From: UBA8919 sp041658185
GTDB lineage: Bacteria > Elusimicrobiota > UBA8919
Assembly: GCA_041658185.1 (NCBI GenBank)
Contig: JBBAAR010000001.1
Span: 62,001-126,000 of the forward strand
Reading direction: 5' to 3'
DNA length: 64,000 bases
Below the pieces are notes generated by a model. The model was not told the DNA's origin and made no database searches. It saw nothing but the letters and a program-made list of their open reading frames with translations. Position 1 is the stretch's first letter, and the number at the start of each line of letters is the position of its first letter. Of this stretch, positions 7,303 through 15,175 are shown piece after piece. The position numbers and the translations under genes were made by a program.

Positions 7303-8148
7303 ATGAGCAATAATACCGTATATCTTCCTAAGAATCTACCTGAAGCGTTAAAAATACTTAATAACAGTAAGGAAAAGATTTTATTGCTTGCCGGCGGCAC
7401 TACCATTCTAATAAATCCAACCGAGAACGCTTCATACATAGAACTGGACGGACTGAATCTGGATTACATTAAATCAGACAAAAACAACATTTCGGTCGGA
7501 GCAATGACAACAATCGGACAATTATCAGTTTGGCCGCAAGCCGCAAAATATTGGAACGGTTTAATCCGGAAATGTGCTATTACAATAGCATCAACGCCTA
7601 ACAGAAATATGATTACGGCAGGCGGCAATATAGTTGGCTTACGACCATGGTCGGCGCTCGCGGGAGTTCTGCTTTTGCTGGACGGTAAAATAATCACGGC
7701 AAAAGGAAAAAATTATCCGGCAAAGGAATTTTTTTCCAAACTTCCGAAAACCATATTGGGAAAAGATATCGTTACTGAAATCAGAATTCCGCTGGACAGC
7801 AAAGATTTAACCGGCGGATGGAAAAAGTTTTCTCTTACCGATACCGATTATCCTATTTTAAGCATGGGCGTACTTTATAAACTAAAAAACAAAAACACAA
7901 TTGAAAACATAAAAATAGCCGTAACCGGACTGACAGTTCTTCCTCAGAGATTTATAAAAACCGAGAAACTGCTTAAAAACAAACAACTGACGGCTCATAC
8001 GATAAAATTGCTGATAAAATCACTTCAAAACGAAGCGGTTATCGGCGCGGACATCCGTGTTGCATCAGAATATAAACGGGAAATATTAGGAGCAATCTTT
8101 CTTGAATTAGTCGCTCGCAAGCAAATTTCTTTGGTCGCTCCAAGATAA
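7303..8148 (+). CDS. Molybdenum hydroxylase 1, FAD-binding subunit
   Basis: A 281-residue member of the CoxM/XdhB family that passes electrons between the FeS subunit and FAD. The first FAD motif is present (LLAGGTTILI, near residue 28). The second, normally TIGGNIANASPAGD, reads TAGGNIVGLRPWSAL, so the diphosphate-contact region is unusual and FAD binding may be altered. The C-terminal FAD-subunit domain follows (residues about 165-275). The last dozen residues (LVARKQISLVAPR) are encoded by a 34-bp dispersed repeat (8108-8141). It is followed 14 bp later by the FeS subunit, in the order M-S-L. Confidence 0.8.
   Translation: MSNNTVYLPKNLPEALKILNNSKEKILLLAGGTTILINPTENASYIELDGLNLDYIKSDKNNISVGAMTTIGQLSVWPQAAKYWNGLIRKCAITIASTPNRNMITAGGNIVGLRPWSALAGVLLLLDGKIITAKGKNYPAKEFFSKLPKTILGKDIVTEIRIPLDSKDLTGGWKKFSLTDTDYPILSMGVLYKLKNKNTIENIKIAVTGLTVLPQRFIKTEKLLKNKQLTAHTIKLLIKSLQNEAVIGADIRVASEYKREILGAIFLELVARKQISLVAPR
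8108..8141. repeat. 34-bp dispersed repeat at the gene 3' end
   Basis: TAGTCGCTCGCAAGCAAATT and the following bases match 50455-50488 (opposite orientation) at 33 of 34 positions. Here it encodes the C-terminal tail of the FAD subunit; there it lies between nadB and nadA. Confidence 0.7.
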
Positions 8149-8162
8149 AAAAGGTTAAAAAA

Positions 8163-8633
8163 ATGAAAATTGAAACTACCGTAAACGAGCAGAAAAAAGA
8201 ACTCAATGTAAAAAATTATACCGAACCTCTGCTTGATGTTTTAAGACGGCATAATTATCTCGGCGCAAAAGAAGGTTGTCGGCAGGGGCAATGCGGGGCG
8301 TGCGTCGTGCTCGTAAACGGTTTGCCTGTTAATTCCTGTATTTATCCGGCGGGGCGGACAAACGGCAAAAAAATCACAACTATAGAGGGACTCGGCAAAC
8401 CGAACAACCTGGATAAAATACAGCAGGCATATCTGGAAACAGGGGCCGTCCAGTGCGGATACTGCACGCCGGGAATGGTATTAAGCACCAAAGCGCTGCT
8501 GGATAAAAATTCTATGCCGACGGAAGATGAAATAAAACTTGCATTAGACGGCAATCTTTGCAGATGCACGGGATATGTAAAAATTATTGATGCGGTGAAA
8601 CTTGCGGCAAAAAGATACAAGAAAACTTCGTAA
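8163..8633 (+). CDS. Molybdenum hydroxylase 1, [2Fe-2S] subunit
   Basis: A 156-residue ferredoxin-like small subunit (CoxS/XdhC-type). The plant-ferredoxin cluster cysteines are at 39, 44, 47 and 59 (EGCRQGQCGACVVL). The helical-domain cluster cysteines are at 98, 101, 133 and 135 (QCGYCTPGM, LCRCTGY). All eight ligands are intact. It relays electrons from the molybdenum subunit to the FAD subunit. A gap of about 118 bp, filled by a dispersed repeat, separates it from the large subunit. Confidence 0.92.
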   Translation: MKIETTVNEQKKELNVKNYTEPLLDVLRRHNYLGAKEGCRQGQCGACVVLVNGLPVNSCIYPAGRTNGKKITTIEGLGKPNNLDKIQQAYLETGAVQCGYCTPGMVLSTKALLDKNSMPTEDEIKLALDGNLCRCTGYVKIIDAVKLAAKRYKKTS

Positions 8634-8745
8634 CCACAGATGGACGCAGATGGACACAGATAAATTCAAAAGATAAAAATGATTTGTAGTTTTTTATCTG
8701 CGTAAATCGGCGACTGTCCCGCTTGCGGGATGTATCTGCGGTTAA
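8634..8745. repeat. Composite dispersed repeat with inverted ends
   Basis: The element starts ACCACAGATGGACGCAGAT and ends ATCTGCGGTT, giving complementary ends typical of a small non-autonomous element. A second palindrome, TCCCGCTTGCGGGA, is nested inside (about 8717-8730). It lies between the FeS and molybdenum subunit genes of one operon. Confidence 0.6.
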
Positions 8746-8751
8746 AATTTT

Positions 8752-11070
8752 ATGGCAAATACTAAATTCAGTCAAGTCGGAAAAAGCAAAATAAAGGTTG
8801 ACGGACAGGCGCTTGTCACCGGCCAGCCGGTGTTCGTAGGTGATTTTATCATACCGGGCATGCTATGGGCGAAAGTTTTATGGAGTCCGCACGCCCACGC
8901 CAGAATAAAAAAAATAGACACATCCAAAGCTGAAAAATTGCCAGGCGTAAAAGCCGTTCTCACATATAAAGACGTCCCGCGAATTCCGTTCACGACAGCA
9001 GGGCAGGGTGCGCCGGAGCCGTCGCCATATGATTCTTTCATATTAGATAATAAGGTAAGGTTCGTCGGTGATAGAGTGGCAGCGGTCGCGGCGGAAACGG
9101 AAGAAATCGCAAACGAGGCGCTGAGACAGATAAAAGTTGACTATGAGATTTTGGAGGCGATACTTGACCCGAAGAATTCCAGAAAAAAAAACGCCCCTGT
9201 AATCCACGACGAGAAAGAAGCCCACATGCCGCTGCCTCTTAAATATGACCCCAAAAAAAATATCTGCGCTCATATAGATATAAAAATCGGCGACGCGGAA
9301 AAAGCCTTGAAAGAATCTGACTATGTTATTGAGCATGAATACGATATTCATTACGCGCAGCACACTCCGATAGAGACACATATCTCAACCGCATATTTTG
9401 ACGTTCACGGGAGAATGGTGATAATAACAAGCACTCAAGTCCCGTTCCACGTGCGCAGAATAGTCGCAAGATCGCTGAATATTCCGGTACAAAAAATCAG
9501 AGTGATAAAACCGCGTATCGGCGGCGGTTTCGGAGCAAAACAGGAAGTTCTTATTGAGCCGTTAGTCGCCGCACTTGCGATGAAAACCAATCAGGCGGTA
9601 TGCTTAAAATACACGAGAAGCGAGGAATTCGTATCCTCAAGATGCAGACATCCTCAGATAATAAATCTTAAAACCGGCGTAAAAAAAGACGGCACATTTT
9701 CCGCAATAGATATGAGAATACTTCAGAATAACGGAGCGTACGGTTCCCACAGTTTAACGATACTTTGCAACACGGGCAGCAAAATTCTTCCGCTATTCAA
9801 ATGCAAGAATGTAATCTTCAACGGAGATGTTGTCTATACAAATCTTCCTGTTTGCGGAGCATACCGCGGCTACGGCGCTACCGAGGGATATTTCGCGATG
9901 GGAATCCAATTGGACGAAATGGCTGATAAAATCGGCGTTGATATCGTGAACTGGTGCAAAAAAATTCACATAAAAGAAGGCGAGACATCACCCGTTTTTG
10001 CGGCGCTCGGCGAAGGAGTTGAAGGCGTTGAGCAGAATATTTCTTCCTGCGGACTTGATAAATGCATTGAATTGGGCGCGAAAGAAATCAACTGGTACCA
10101 AAAAAGAAGAAAAAAACAAACAGGCAGATACAGACGCGGAGTCGGAATGGTAATAATGATGCAGGGCTCGTCCATTCCGGAAATAGATATGGGCGCCGCA
10201 TTTATGAAAATGAATGAGGACGGCTCGTTTAATCTGCTTATAGGCGCAACGGACCTCGGAACCGGCTCAGATACTATTATGGCGCAGATTGCAGCGGAAG
10301 TTCTGGCTACTGAGACGGAAAAAATGATTGTTTATTCGTCCGATACCGACTTAACGCCTTTTGACGTCGGGGCATATGCGTCAAGCACAACATATCTTTC
10401 AGGGCAGGCGGTAATAAAAACGGCTCAAAAAGTAAAAGAACAGATACTGAAAGTCGCCGCGGAAATGCTTAAAGAACCGCTGGAAAATCTTAAAGCGGAA
10501 CATTCTACGGTGATCGGGAAAAACGGAAAAGTTACCTTCTCTGAAATCGCAAATTATTCGCTTTACACAAAACATCAGCACCAGATAATGGCAGGCGAGT
10601 CGCACATCACCCATAAATCCCCCCCGCCGTTTTCGGCTCACTTTGGCGAAGTGGAAGTAGATACTCTGACCGGCAAAGTGCGGGTTATAAAATATGTTGC
10701 GGCGGTGGATTGCGGAACTGCAATTAACCCGATTTCGGCGGAAGGTCAGACGGAGGGCGCGGTTTTAAACGGCTTGTCATATGCGCTCTGCGAAAGATAC
10801 ATATTCAACGAAAAAGGCAAGATGTTAAATCCCAATTTTAATTATTACAAAATTTTTTCCACGATGGACCTGCCGGAACTTAAAACGATTTTGGTGCCGA
10901 CTTACGAACCGACCGGACCTTTCGGAGCGAAAAGCGTTTCCGAAATAGGAATTAACGGCCCGTGTCCGGTGATTGCCAATGCTATATATGACGCCGTCGG
11001 AGCGCGTCTATATAATGCCCCTTTCACGCCGGATAAAGTGCTTGCGGCAATAAAAAAAATCGCTCGCTAG
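8752..11070 (+). CDS. Molybdenum hydroxylase 1, molybdopterin-binding subunit
   Basis: A 772-residue xanthine-oxidase-family large subunit: a/b hammerhead domain (about 20-130), then the Mo-pterin domains. Visible motifs are TSTQVPFHVRR (cofactor-contacting Gln), PRIGGGFGAKQE, CGAYRGYGATEG, GATDLGTGSDT and AKSVSEIGING with the catalytic Glu. The AYRGYG loop differs from the AYxCSFR of CO dehydrogenase, so it is not CO-specific, and from the FRGFGxPQ loop typical of xanthine dehydrogenase, so the substrate is open (a purine, nicotinate-like or aldehyde). It completes an M-S-L enzyme. The codon region is continuous with no break. Confidence 0.88.
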   Translation: MANTKFSQVGKSKIKVDGQALVTGQPVFVGDFIIPGMLWAKVLWSPHAHARIKKIDTSKAEKLPGVKAVLTYKDVPRIPFTTAGQGAPEPSPYDSFILDNKVRFVGDRVAAVAAETEEIANEALRQIKVDYEILEAILDPKNSRKKNAPVIHDEKEAHMPLPLKYDPKKNICAHIDIKIGDAEKALKESDYVIEHEYDIHYAQHTPIETHISTAYFDVHGRMVIITSTQVPFHVRRIVARSLNIPVQKIRVIKPRIGGGFGAKQEVLIEPLVAALAMKTNQAVCLKYTRSEEFVSSRCRHPQIINLKTGVKKDGTFSAIDMRILQNNGAYGSHSLTILCNTGSKILPLFKCKNVIFNGDVVYTNLPVCGAYRGYGATEGYFAMGIQLDEMADKIGVDIVNWCKKIHIKEGETSPVFAALGEGVEGVEQNISSCGLDKCIELGAKEINWYQKRRKKQTGRYRRGVGMVIMMQGSSIPEIDMGAAFMKMNEDGSFNLLIGATDLGTGSDTIMAQIAAEVLATETEKMIVYSSDTDLTPFDVGAYASSTTYLSGQAVIKTAQKVKEQILKVAAEMLKEPLENLKAEHSTVIGKNGKVTFSEIANYSLYTKHQHQIMAGESHITHKSPPPFSAHFGEVEVDTLTGKVRVIKYVAAVDCGTAINPISAEGQTEGAVLNGLSYALCERYIFNEKGKMLNPNFNYYKIFSTMDLPELKTILVPTYEPTGPFGAKSVSEIGINGPCPVIANAIYDAVGARLYNAPFTPDKVLAAIKKIAR

Positions 11071-11106
11071 TAAATTTTTCCCTCGCTTGCGATAAAAAAT
11101 AGAAAT

Positions 11107-11352
11107 ATGAAATACACGATAGAATGTGAAGTTTTCGGGGCTTTGCAGAGAAAAAACAAAAAAAATAAATTTTCGTTGAAAATCAAGGAAGGAACTACCT
11201 ACGAGCAACTCCTGACAAAATCTTTAAAATTCTCACCGGAACATTTAAGACATCTCACCGTTATTTCAAACAGCAAATCAATAGGCGACTTTTCGGAAAA
11301 AATTCCAAACAAAGCAAATATTAAAGTACTTATGGCCATCGGCGGGGGTTAA
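11107..11352 (+). CDS. MoaD/ThiS-like sulfur carrier protein
   Basis: An 81-residue beta-grasp-sized protein ending AIGGG, so the diglycine tail needed for adenylation and thiocarboxylation is present (with one extra Gly before it). The segment IKEGTTYEQLLTKSLKFSP resembles the MoaD/ThiS helix region. It lies 36 bp after the Mo subunit and could supply sulfur for molybdopterin synthesis or for the terminal sulfido ligand. Sequence similarity is weak and the tail is the main evidence. No MoeB/ThiF-type activating enzyme is in the window. Confidence 0.55.
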   Translation: MKYTIECEVFGALQRKNKKNKFSLKIKEGTTYEQLLTKSLKFSPEHLRHLTVISNSKSIGDFSEKIPNKANIKVLMAIGGG

Positions 11353-11360
11353 GAAAACTT

Positions 11361-11418
11361 AGAGAATTAGAGATTAGAGATTAGGAAAGCCCAAAACCTC
11401 AATCTCTTAATCTCTGTC
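11361..11418. terminator. AGAGATT-repeat palindrome between convergent genes
   Basis: AGAGAATTAGAGATTAGAGA (7-8 bp periodic) faces its inverted form CTCAATCTCTTAATCTCT across a 13-bp loop. It lies between the 3' ends of the convergent moaD-like and xdhC genes, so it can form a hairpin in either transcript. The last codons and stop of xdhC lie inside its right arm. Related palindromes: 52601-52680 and 59261-59356. Confidence 0.45.
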
Positions 11419-12231
11419 GTTACCCTGTATTCTTAAAGATTTTCCGGTGGTTTTGTTTTTCACTTTCAAAATTTCCGCGATAATGCTTAAGGCAATTCCG
11501 GCGGGAGTTTCGCTGCCGACATCAAGGCCTATTGGCGAATAAACTTTGTCTGTAATTTTTATTCTCTCTTTTTTCAGACGGTCAAAAATCGCCCCCACCT
11601 TGGTTTTGCTTCCTATCATACCGATATAATAAGCAGGAGTTTTCATCGCTGCTTTTATGCATTCATAATCATACAGATGCCCGTAAGTAATTATTACGAT
11701 GGCTGTTGAGCCGGTTATTTCCGTCTCTTTGAGCGCCGAAGAAAATTTTTTACAAACTACTTTTGAGGCATTCGGGAACCGTTTCTCGTCGGCGAATTCC
11801 TGCCTGTTGTCAATAACGGCATATGAAAACCCCAAAATATCGCACATCACGGCAAGTTTTTCTCCTATATGCCCGCCGCCGCAAATTACCAGATCATTTG
11901 ACGGGACCAGCGCCTCAAACATAATCTCCGCCTGACCGCCGCACAACATCCCCAGCGTAATCCCTCTTTCACTGTTCTTTTTTATCGTTAAATCGTAAGT
12001 AATCTTTACAACTTTGTTTTCACCCGATGCAAGAAGTTTCTGCGCCTCTCTCACCGCATTTTTTTCCAGACAGCCGCCGCCGATGGTCCCGAAAGTTTTA
12101 CCGTCCGGCAGAATTATCACTTTTGCGCCGAGATGCTGCGGGACCGACTCGGAAGTATTCACCAGCGTCGCCAGAACAAACGGCTTATTCTCCTTCTGCA
12201 ACTCCGCAATCTTTGAAAAAATATTCTTCAT
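11407..12231 (-). CDS. xdhC: XdhC/CoxI-family molybdenum hydroxylase maturation factor
   Basis: A 274-residue XdhC-family protein. Members bind and sulfurylate the molybdenum cofactor and insert it into xanthine-dehydrogenase-type enzymes. The N-terminal XdhC domain has FVLATLVNTSESVPQHLGAK and GTIGGGCLE; a Rossmann-like C-terminal domain has LVICGGGHIGEKLA, YYIGMIGSK and SPIGLDVGSETPAGIALSI. It converges on the moaD-like gene and could serve all three hydroxylases here. An AGGA ribosome site precedes the ATG. The three C-terminal residues fall in a repeat. Confidence 0.9.
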   Translation of the reverse strand: MKNIFSKIAELQKENKPFVLATLVNTSESVPQHLGAKVIILPDGKTFGTIGGGCLEKNAVREAQKLLASGENKVVKITYDLTIKKNSERGITLGMLCGGQAEIMFEALVPSNDLVICGGGHIGEKLAVMCDILGFSYAVIDNRQEFADEKRFPNASKVVCKKFSSALKETEITGSTAIVIITYGHLYDYECIKAAMKTPAYYIGMIGSKTKVGAIFDRLKKERIKITDKVYSPIGLDVGSETPAGIALSIIAEILKVKNKTTGKSLRIQGNDRD

Positions 12232-12373
12232 GCTTTATCCTGATTTTTTAAAAAACACCCCGTCACCGGTTTTGCCCGGGAATTGAAACGCCGACAGCAT
12301 TACACACCGGACGGACTTGGCGATAAATGATAAACCCGTCTGTTAAGTGCCGGTTTCAACAGTGTATTTCTAT

Positions 12374-12811
12374 TTAGAAATTCGCGTTGACGAGGACCAT
12401 GAAAGGCAGAGCGCCTTTTTTAATTATATTGACAAGACCGATTTGGACACCATTCATGTATTCCGTTGAATTGATGAATCCGAGCTGCAAACCCGTCATA
12501 TTATCCGCTTGATTGTAGAAACCGTACTGAACTCCGGTGACCTCTTTCCCAATATCAACAAAACCCGCCTGAAGACCGACCATTTTCTCTTTGGTTCCGG
12601 AATAAATCCATGACAACTGTAATCCCTGAACTTCTTTGACATTATCCCCGATTAATCCGAGATTAAGTCCGTGCACTGTCTCCTGCGAGGGAATACCCAC
12701 GGTCGGAACCAGTGAAACCTTGACGGGCGTCACATCGCCGGCCGCGTATGCTGCCATAAACCCAACTCCAACCATAACTGCAGTCAAAAAAACCACCGCA
12801 CATTTTTTCAT
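12374..12811 (-). CDS. Small secreted protein with LA_2272-type surface repeats
   Basis: A 145-residue exported protein. After the signal peptide (cleaved near AYA-AGD) it carries about five imperfect 19-22-residue repeats of the form GLQLG(F/L)(I/V)N(x)n, for example GLQAGFVDIGKEVTGVQYGF and GLQLGFINSTEYMNGVQIGL. This is the pattern of LA_2272-type surface repeats seen in spirochaetes and Bacteroidetes, presumed cell-surface beta structure. GGGGGTAAG precedes the ATG. Its own promoter lies at 12863-12891. Function unknown. Confidence 0.7.
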   Translation of the reverse strand: MKKCAVVFLTAVMVGVGFMAAYAAGDVTPVKVSLVPTVGIPSQETVHGLNLGLIGDNVKEVQGLQLSWIYSGTKEKMVGLQAGFVDIGKEVTGVQYGFYNQADNMTGLQLGFINSTEYMNGVQIGLVNIIKKGALPFMVLVNANF

Positions 12812-12862
12812 ACTTACCCCCTTTTTTTCATTTTGAAATCCAATGCATAATTCCCTAAAAAC

Positions 12863-12891
12863 ATTATAGTTTATTCTTTATAATTTTGCAA
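12863..12891 (-). promoter_or_regulatory. Promoter of the surface-repeat gene
   Basis: Minus strand TTGCAA (12886-12891), 17-bp spacer, TATAAT (12863-12868), with the ATG about 50 bp downstream after a G-rich ribosome site. Confidence 0.6.
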
Positions 12892-13004
12892 GCGAATTAC
12901 TACTGGAGAAGAAAAGCGTGCATTTTCGCTGAAAAAATATTACTATTAAACTTGCGTCAAAGTTATAGAAATTAATCTTACATTACTAAACAGAACCGTC
13001 CCGA

Positions 13005-14180
13005 TTATCCTAACGAAGCCGCCGCAATTTCAAATTCAATTTCCGTTTTAGGCATACTTTTCTTACCGAATTGCAATTTAAATTTCTTATCCGCTCGGGC
13101 AACAAGAAACAGCAGAGTTCCTGTTGCTTCCGATTTGACGTCAAAATTATTTTCCATCTTATAATTCTCAAGCGGAATATTACCGCCGGACTCATTTATT
13201 AACCGGACTTCTTCGTCATAGAACATAATAACCTGCTTGTTGGAATTATTCTTGACCTCTAAGTTGAAGAGCAAGTATTCTTTCCCTTCCGGAGCATTTC
13301 TACCTTTCAACTCCATTCTTTTTTCTGCTGAAACAATCTTAAAATCAATCCCCTGGTAATTTGCTGTTTTGTTAATATCAACGATTTTGGATTTTGCCGC
13401 GGGAATTGGTTTCTCTCCTGCCTTCACAGGTTTGAACTCGGGCAGATTGCTATCCACGGCATCATCATATTTCCACTCCCCAAATTCCTTTTGTTCTTTG
13501 AGCCATTTTTGATACTTGGCAGGGTCGTAATTTTCTTTTCTTCCAGTCTTCTCTTCTATAATCTTTGCAAATTTCTGATACTCCTGAGCGGCATTCCTTT
13601 CCAGCATATCGCCATAGAGGAACTTCGCTTTGCTCTGTTCAAGCGTTTCCTTAAGTTTATACGCCTCTTTAAATCTCTGGTCAATGGCACTTGGCCCTAA
13701 AATATCTTCCTGGGTAACCGCCACCTGCTGTTTAAAACCTATGGCAACACATTTTTTAGTTTTCTTATGCACGACTTCCATTGGAGAGGATTCAGAAGCA
13801 ACAACTACCGCACCATCTTTACCGACATCTATCCAGAACACAGCCATACCTTGTGGAAATCGCAATTCGGCGGTCGGAGTTATTACTTCCTTTTCTGTAG
13901 CGATATTAAAGAGTCCATTTACTAATTCCACTTTTTTTATCAAGCCCTTAATCCATAAAATAATCTCGCTTTTCGGAAAGATAGTAACCATTGTTCCGGT
14001 TTGAGTGTGCCCCGGTTTATCACTCAAATCAACCACATATGATGCAGCGCCGGTGATTATTTTGTCTCCGTCTTGCAATGTTACGGATTTCTTGAATGGT
14101 ATCGCCTCAGCCGCTCTTTTTTTACCGTCTCTTACTAAAGAGACACCGCCGATTGTATAGGAAATTTTTACATCTGACAT
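13005..14180 (-). CDS. FecR-like domain protein with a C-terminal Ig-like domain
   Basis: A 391-residue protein without a signal peptide. Residues 1-150 resemble a FecR-type beta domain (SVTLQDGDKIITGAASYVVDLSD, ATEKEVITPTAELRF). Residues about 165-250 are charged and probably helical. Residues about 280-391 look like a DUF4352/telokin-like immunoglobulin fold (GKEYLLFNLEVKNNSNKQVIMFYDEEVRL). FecR domains usually bind other periplasmic or cell-surface components, yet no export signal is visible here. It follows the zinc-ribbon gene by about 106 bp with an AAGGTGG ribosome site. Family assignment is tentative. Confidence 0.55.
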   Translation of the reverse strand: MSDVKISYTIGGVSLVRDGKKRAAEAIPFKKSVTLQDGDKIITGAASYVVDLSDKPGHTQTGTMVTIFPKSEIILWIKGLIKKVELVNGLFNIATEKEVITPTAELRFPQGMAVFWIDVGKDGAVVVASESSPMEVVHKKTKKCVAIGFKQQVAVTQEDILGPSAIDQRFKEAYKLKETLEQSKAKFLYGDMLERNAAQEYQKFAKIIEEKTGRKENYDPAKYQKWLKEQKEFGEWKYDDAVDSNLPEFKPVKAGEKPIPAAKSKIVDINKTANYQGIDFKIVSAEKRMELKGRNAPEGKEYLLFNLEVKNNSNKQVIMFYDEEVRLINESGGNIPLENYKMENNFDVKSEATGTLLFLVARADKKFKLQFGKKSMPKTEIEFEIAAASLG

Positions 14181-14286
14181 TTTATACCACCTTAAAGGCT
14201 GGGAACATATTGAACGGAGTTGAAATGGTTGAATTAATGAATTGAGGATTTACAGCCGGACGGGGCATATTCAACCGCCACAACAG

Positions 14287-14952
14287 TTACGTTATTTTTG
14301 TGCCGCATTCGCCGCAGAACTTTGTCTCAAGCTGGTTTTGCGCACCGCATTTCGGGCATTTATTCATACCTAACGTAACACCGCAGTTGTTGCAAAACTT
14401 ACCTTCGCCGGCAGGTTTTCCGCATTTAGGACAAATCGTCTGTTTGCTTTCTATTTCGCCGGTGAAAACCTGGCTGGTCGCGGCTTTACCTTTGATATCG
14501 TCAACCATTTTTTTGGCTTTTGCGGCGGCTACTTCCACATTAACCCGCGGAGCGTCATCAACGCATAAACCTTCCTGTTCGTTCCAATCGTTCTCGCAGA
14601 CCCAGTGTTTGCATTTTGGACACCGTTTAAAATATCCTTTTGCTTCATTCTGCGCAAGTTCAAAAGCCGCTTCATGCTCTTTCTGCCAATCCGCAGTCAT
14701 CCCGGTAAATTTTGCGCCTATGACATCCGCACCTCTTTCAGCGCCGTATCCGATATTGTACTTTCCGGTTATCTGGGCGACGGCGCCGATGATGCTTCCG
14801 ATACCCTTGATGAACTTACCTTTTTTACAGGTTTTTGATTCAACAAACTTCGTTTTGTATCCTTCCTTGCAGCAGTCGCAGTAAAATGTGAACTGAAAAC
14901 CCTCCTGGGTGGAATTGTCCGCAAAATTGCTCGTGAACGCTTGCATTGCCAT
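14287..14952 (-). CDS. Zinc-ribbon protein (three CxxC pairs)
   Basis: A 221-residue cytoplasmic protein. An N-terminal CDCC plus a later Cys, a central CPKCKHWVCENDW pair, and a C-terminal double zinc ribbon (CPKCGKPAGEGKFCNNCG then CPKCGAQNQLETKFCGECG) are obvious. The region at 46-75 (IKGIGSIIGAVAQITG) is hydrophobic and glycine-rich. The function is unknown; double zinc ribbons usually mediate protein or nucleic-acid contacts. An AAAGGAGG ribosome site precedes the ATG. It heads a minus-strand group with the FecR-like gene. Three other zinc-ribbon proteins occur in this window (20470, 43512 and 51436). Confidence 0.7.
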   Translation of the reverse strand: MAMQAFTSNFADNSTQEGFQFTFYCDCCKEGYKTKFVESKTCKKGKFIKGIGSIIGAVAQITGKYNIGYGAERGADVIGAKFTGMTADWQKEHEAAFELAQNEAKGYFKRCPKCKHWVCENDWNEQEGLCVDDAPRVNVEVAAAKAKKMVDDIKGKAATSQVFTGEIESKQTICPKCGKPAGEGKFCNNCGVTLGMNKCPKCGAQNQLETKFCGECGTKIT

Positions 14953-15021
14953 ATCAATCCTCCTTTTAACGACAATTATATCTGATTACACAGATTTTTG
15001 AACACTGATTACTCTCGTTTC

Positions 15022-15091
15022 TAAAAGAAAGTGTTGCATTTTTACTTCAAAATGATTATTGCCAAAATTGTTCAAAGATGGAGAAATCAAA
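15022..15091. repeat. 70-bp direct repeat, left copy
   Basis: Starts TAAAAGAAAGTGTTGCATTT. It matches 19401-19470 in the same orientation at about 64 of 70 positions, with the first 35 bp identical. The pair brackets the three-gene glycan block at 15176-19313. It may be a solo insertion-sequence end; the identity is not established. Confidence 0.75.
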
Positions 15092-15175
15092 GTATTGGAA
15101 CCCCATACTTTTCCATACTTTTGTTTCACATTTGAGAAAATTAACTTGCATCTTCACTTCAATGTTCTTGAAATT

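Noticed and set aside
8752..11070. CO dehydrogenase large subunit
   Set aside because: The active-site loop is AYRGYG, not AYxCSFR, so carbon monoxide oxidation is not supported.
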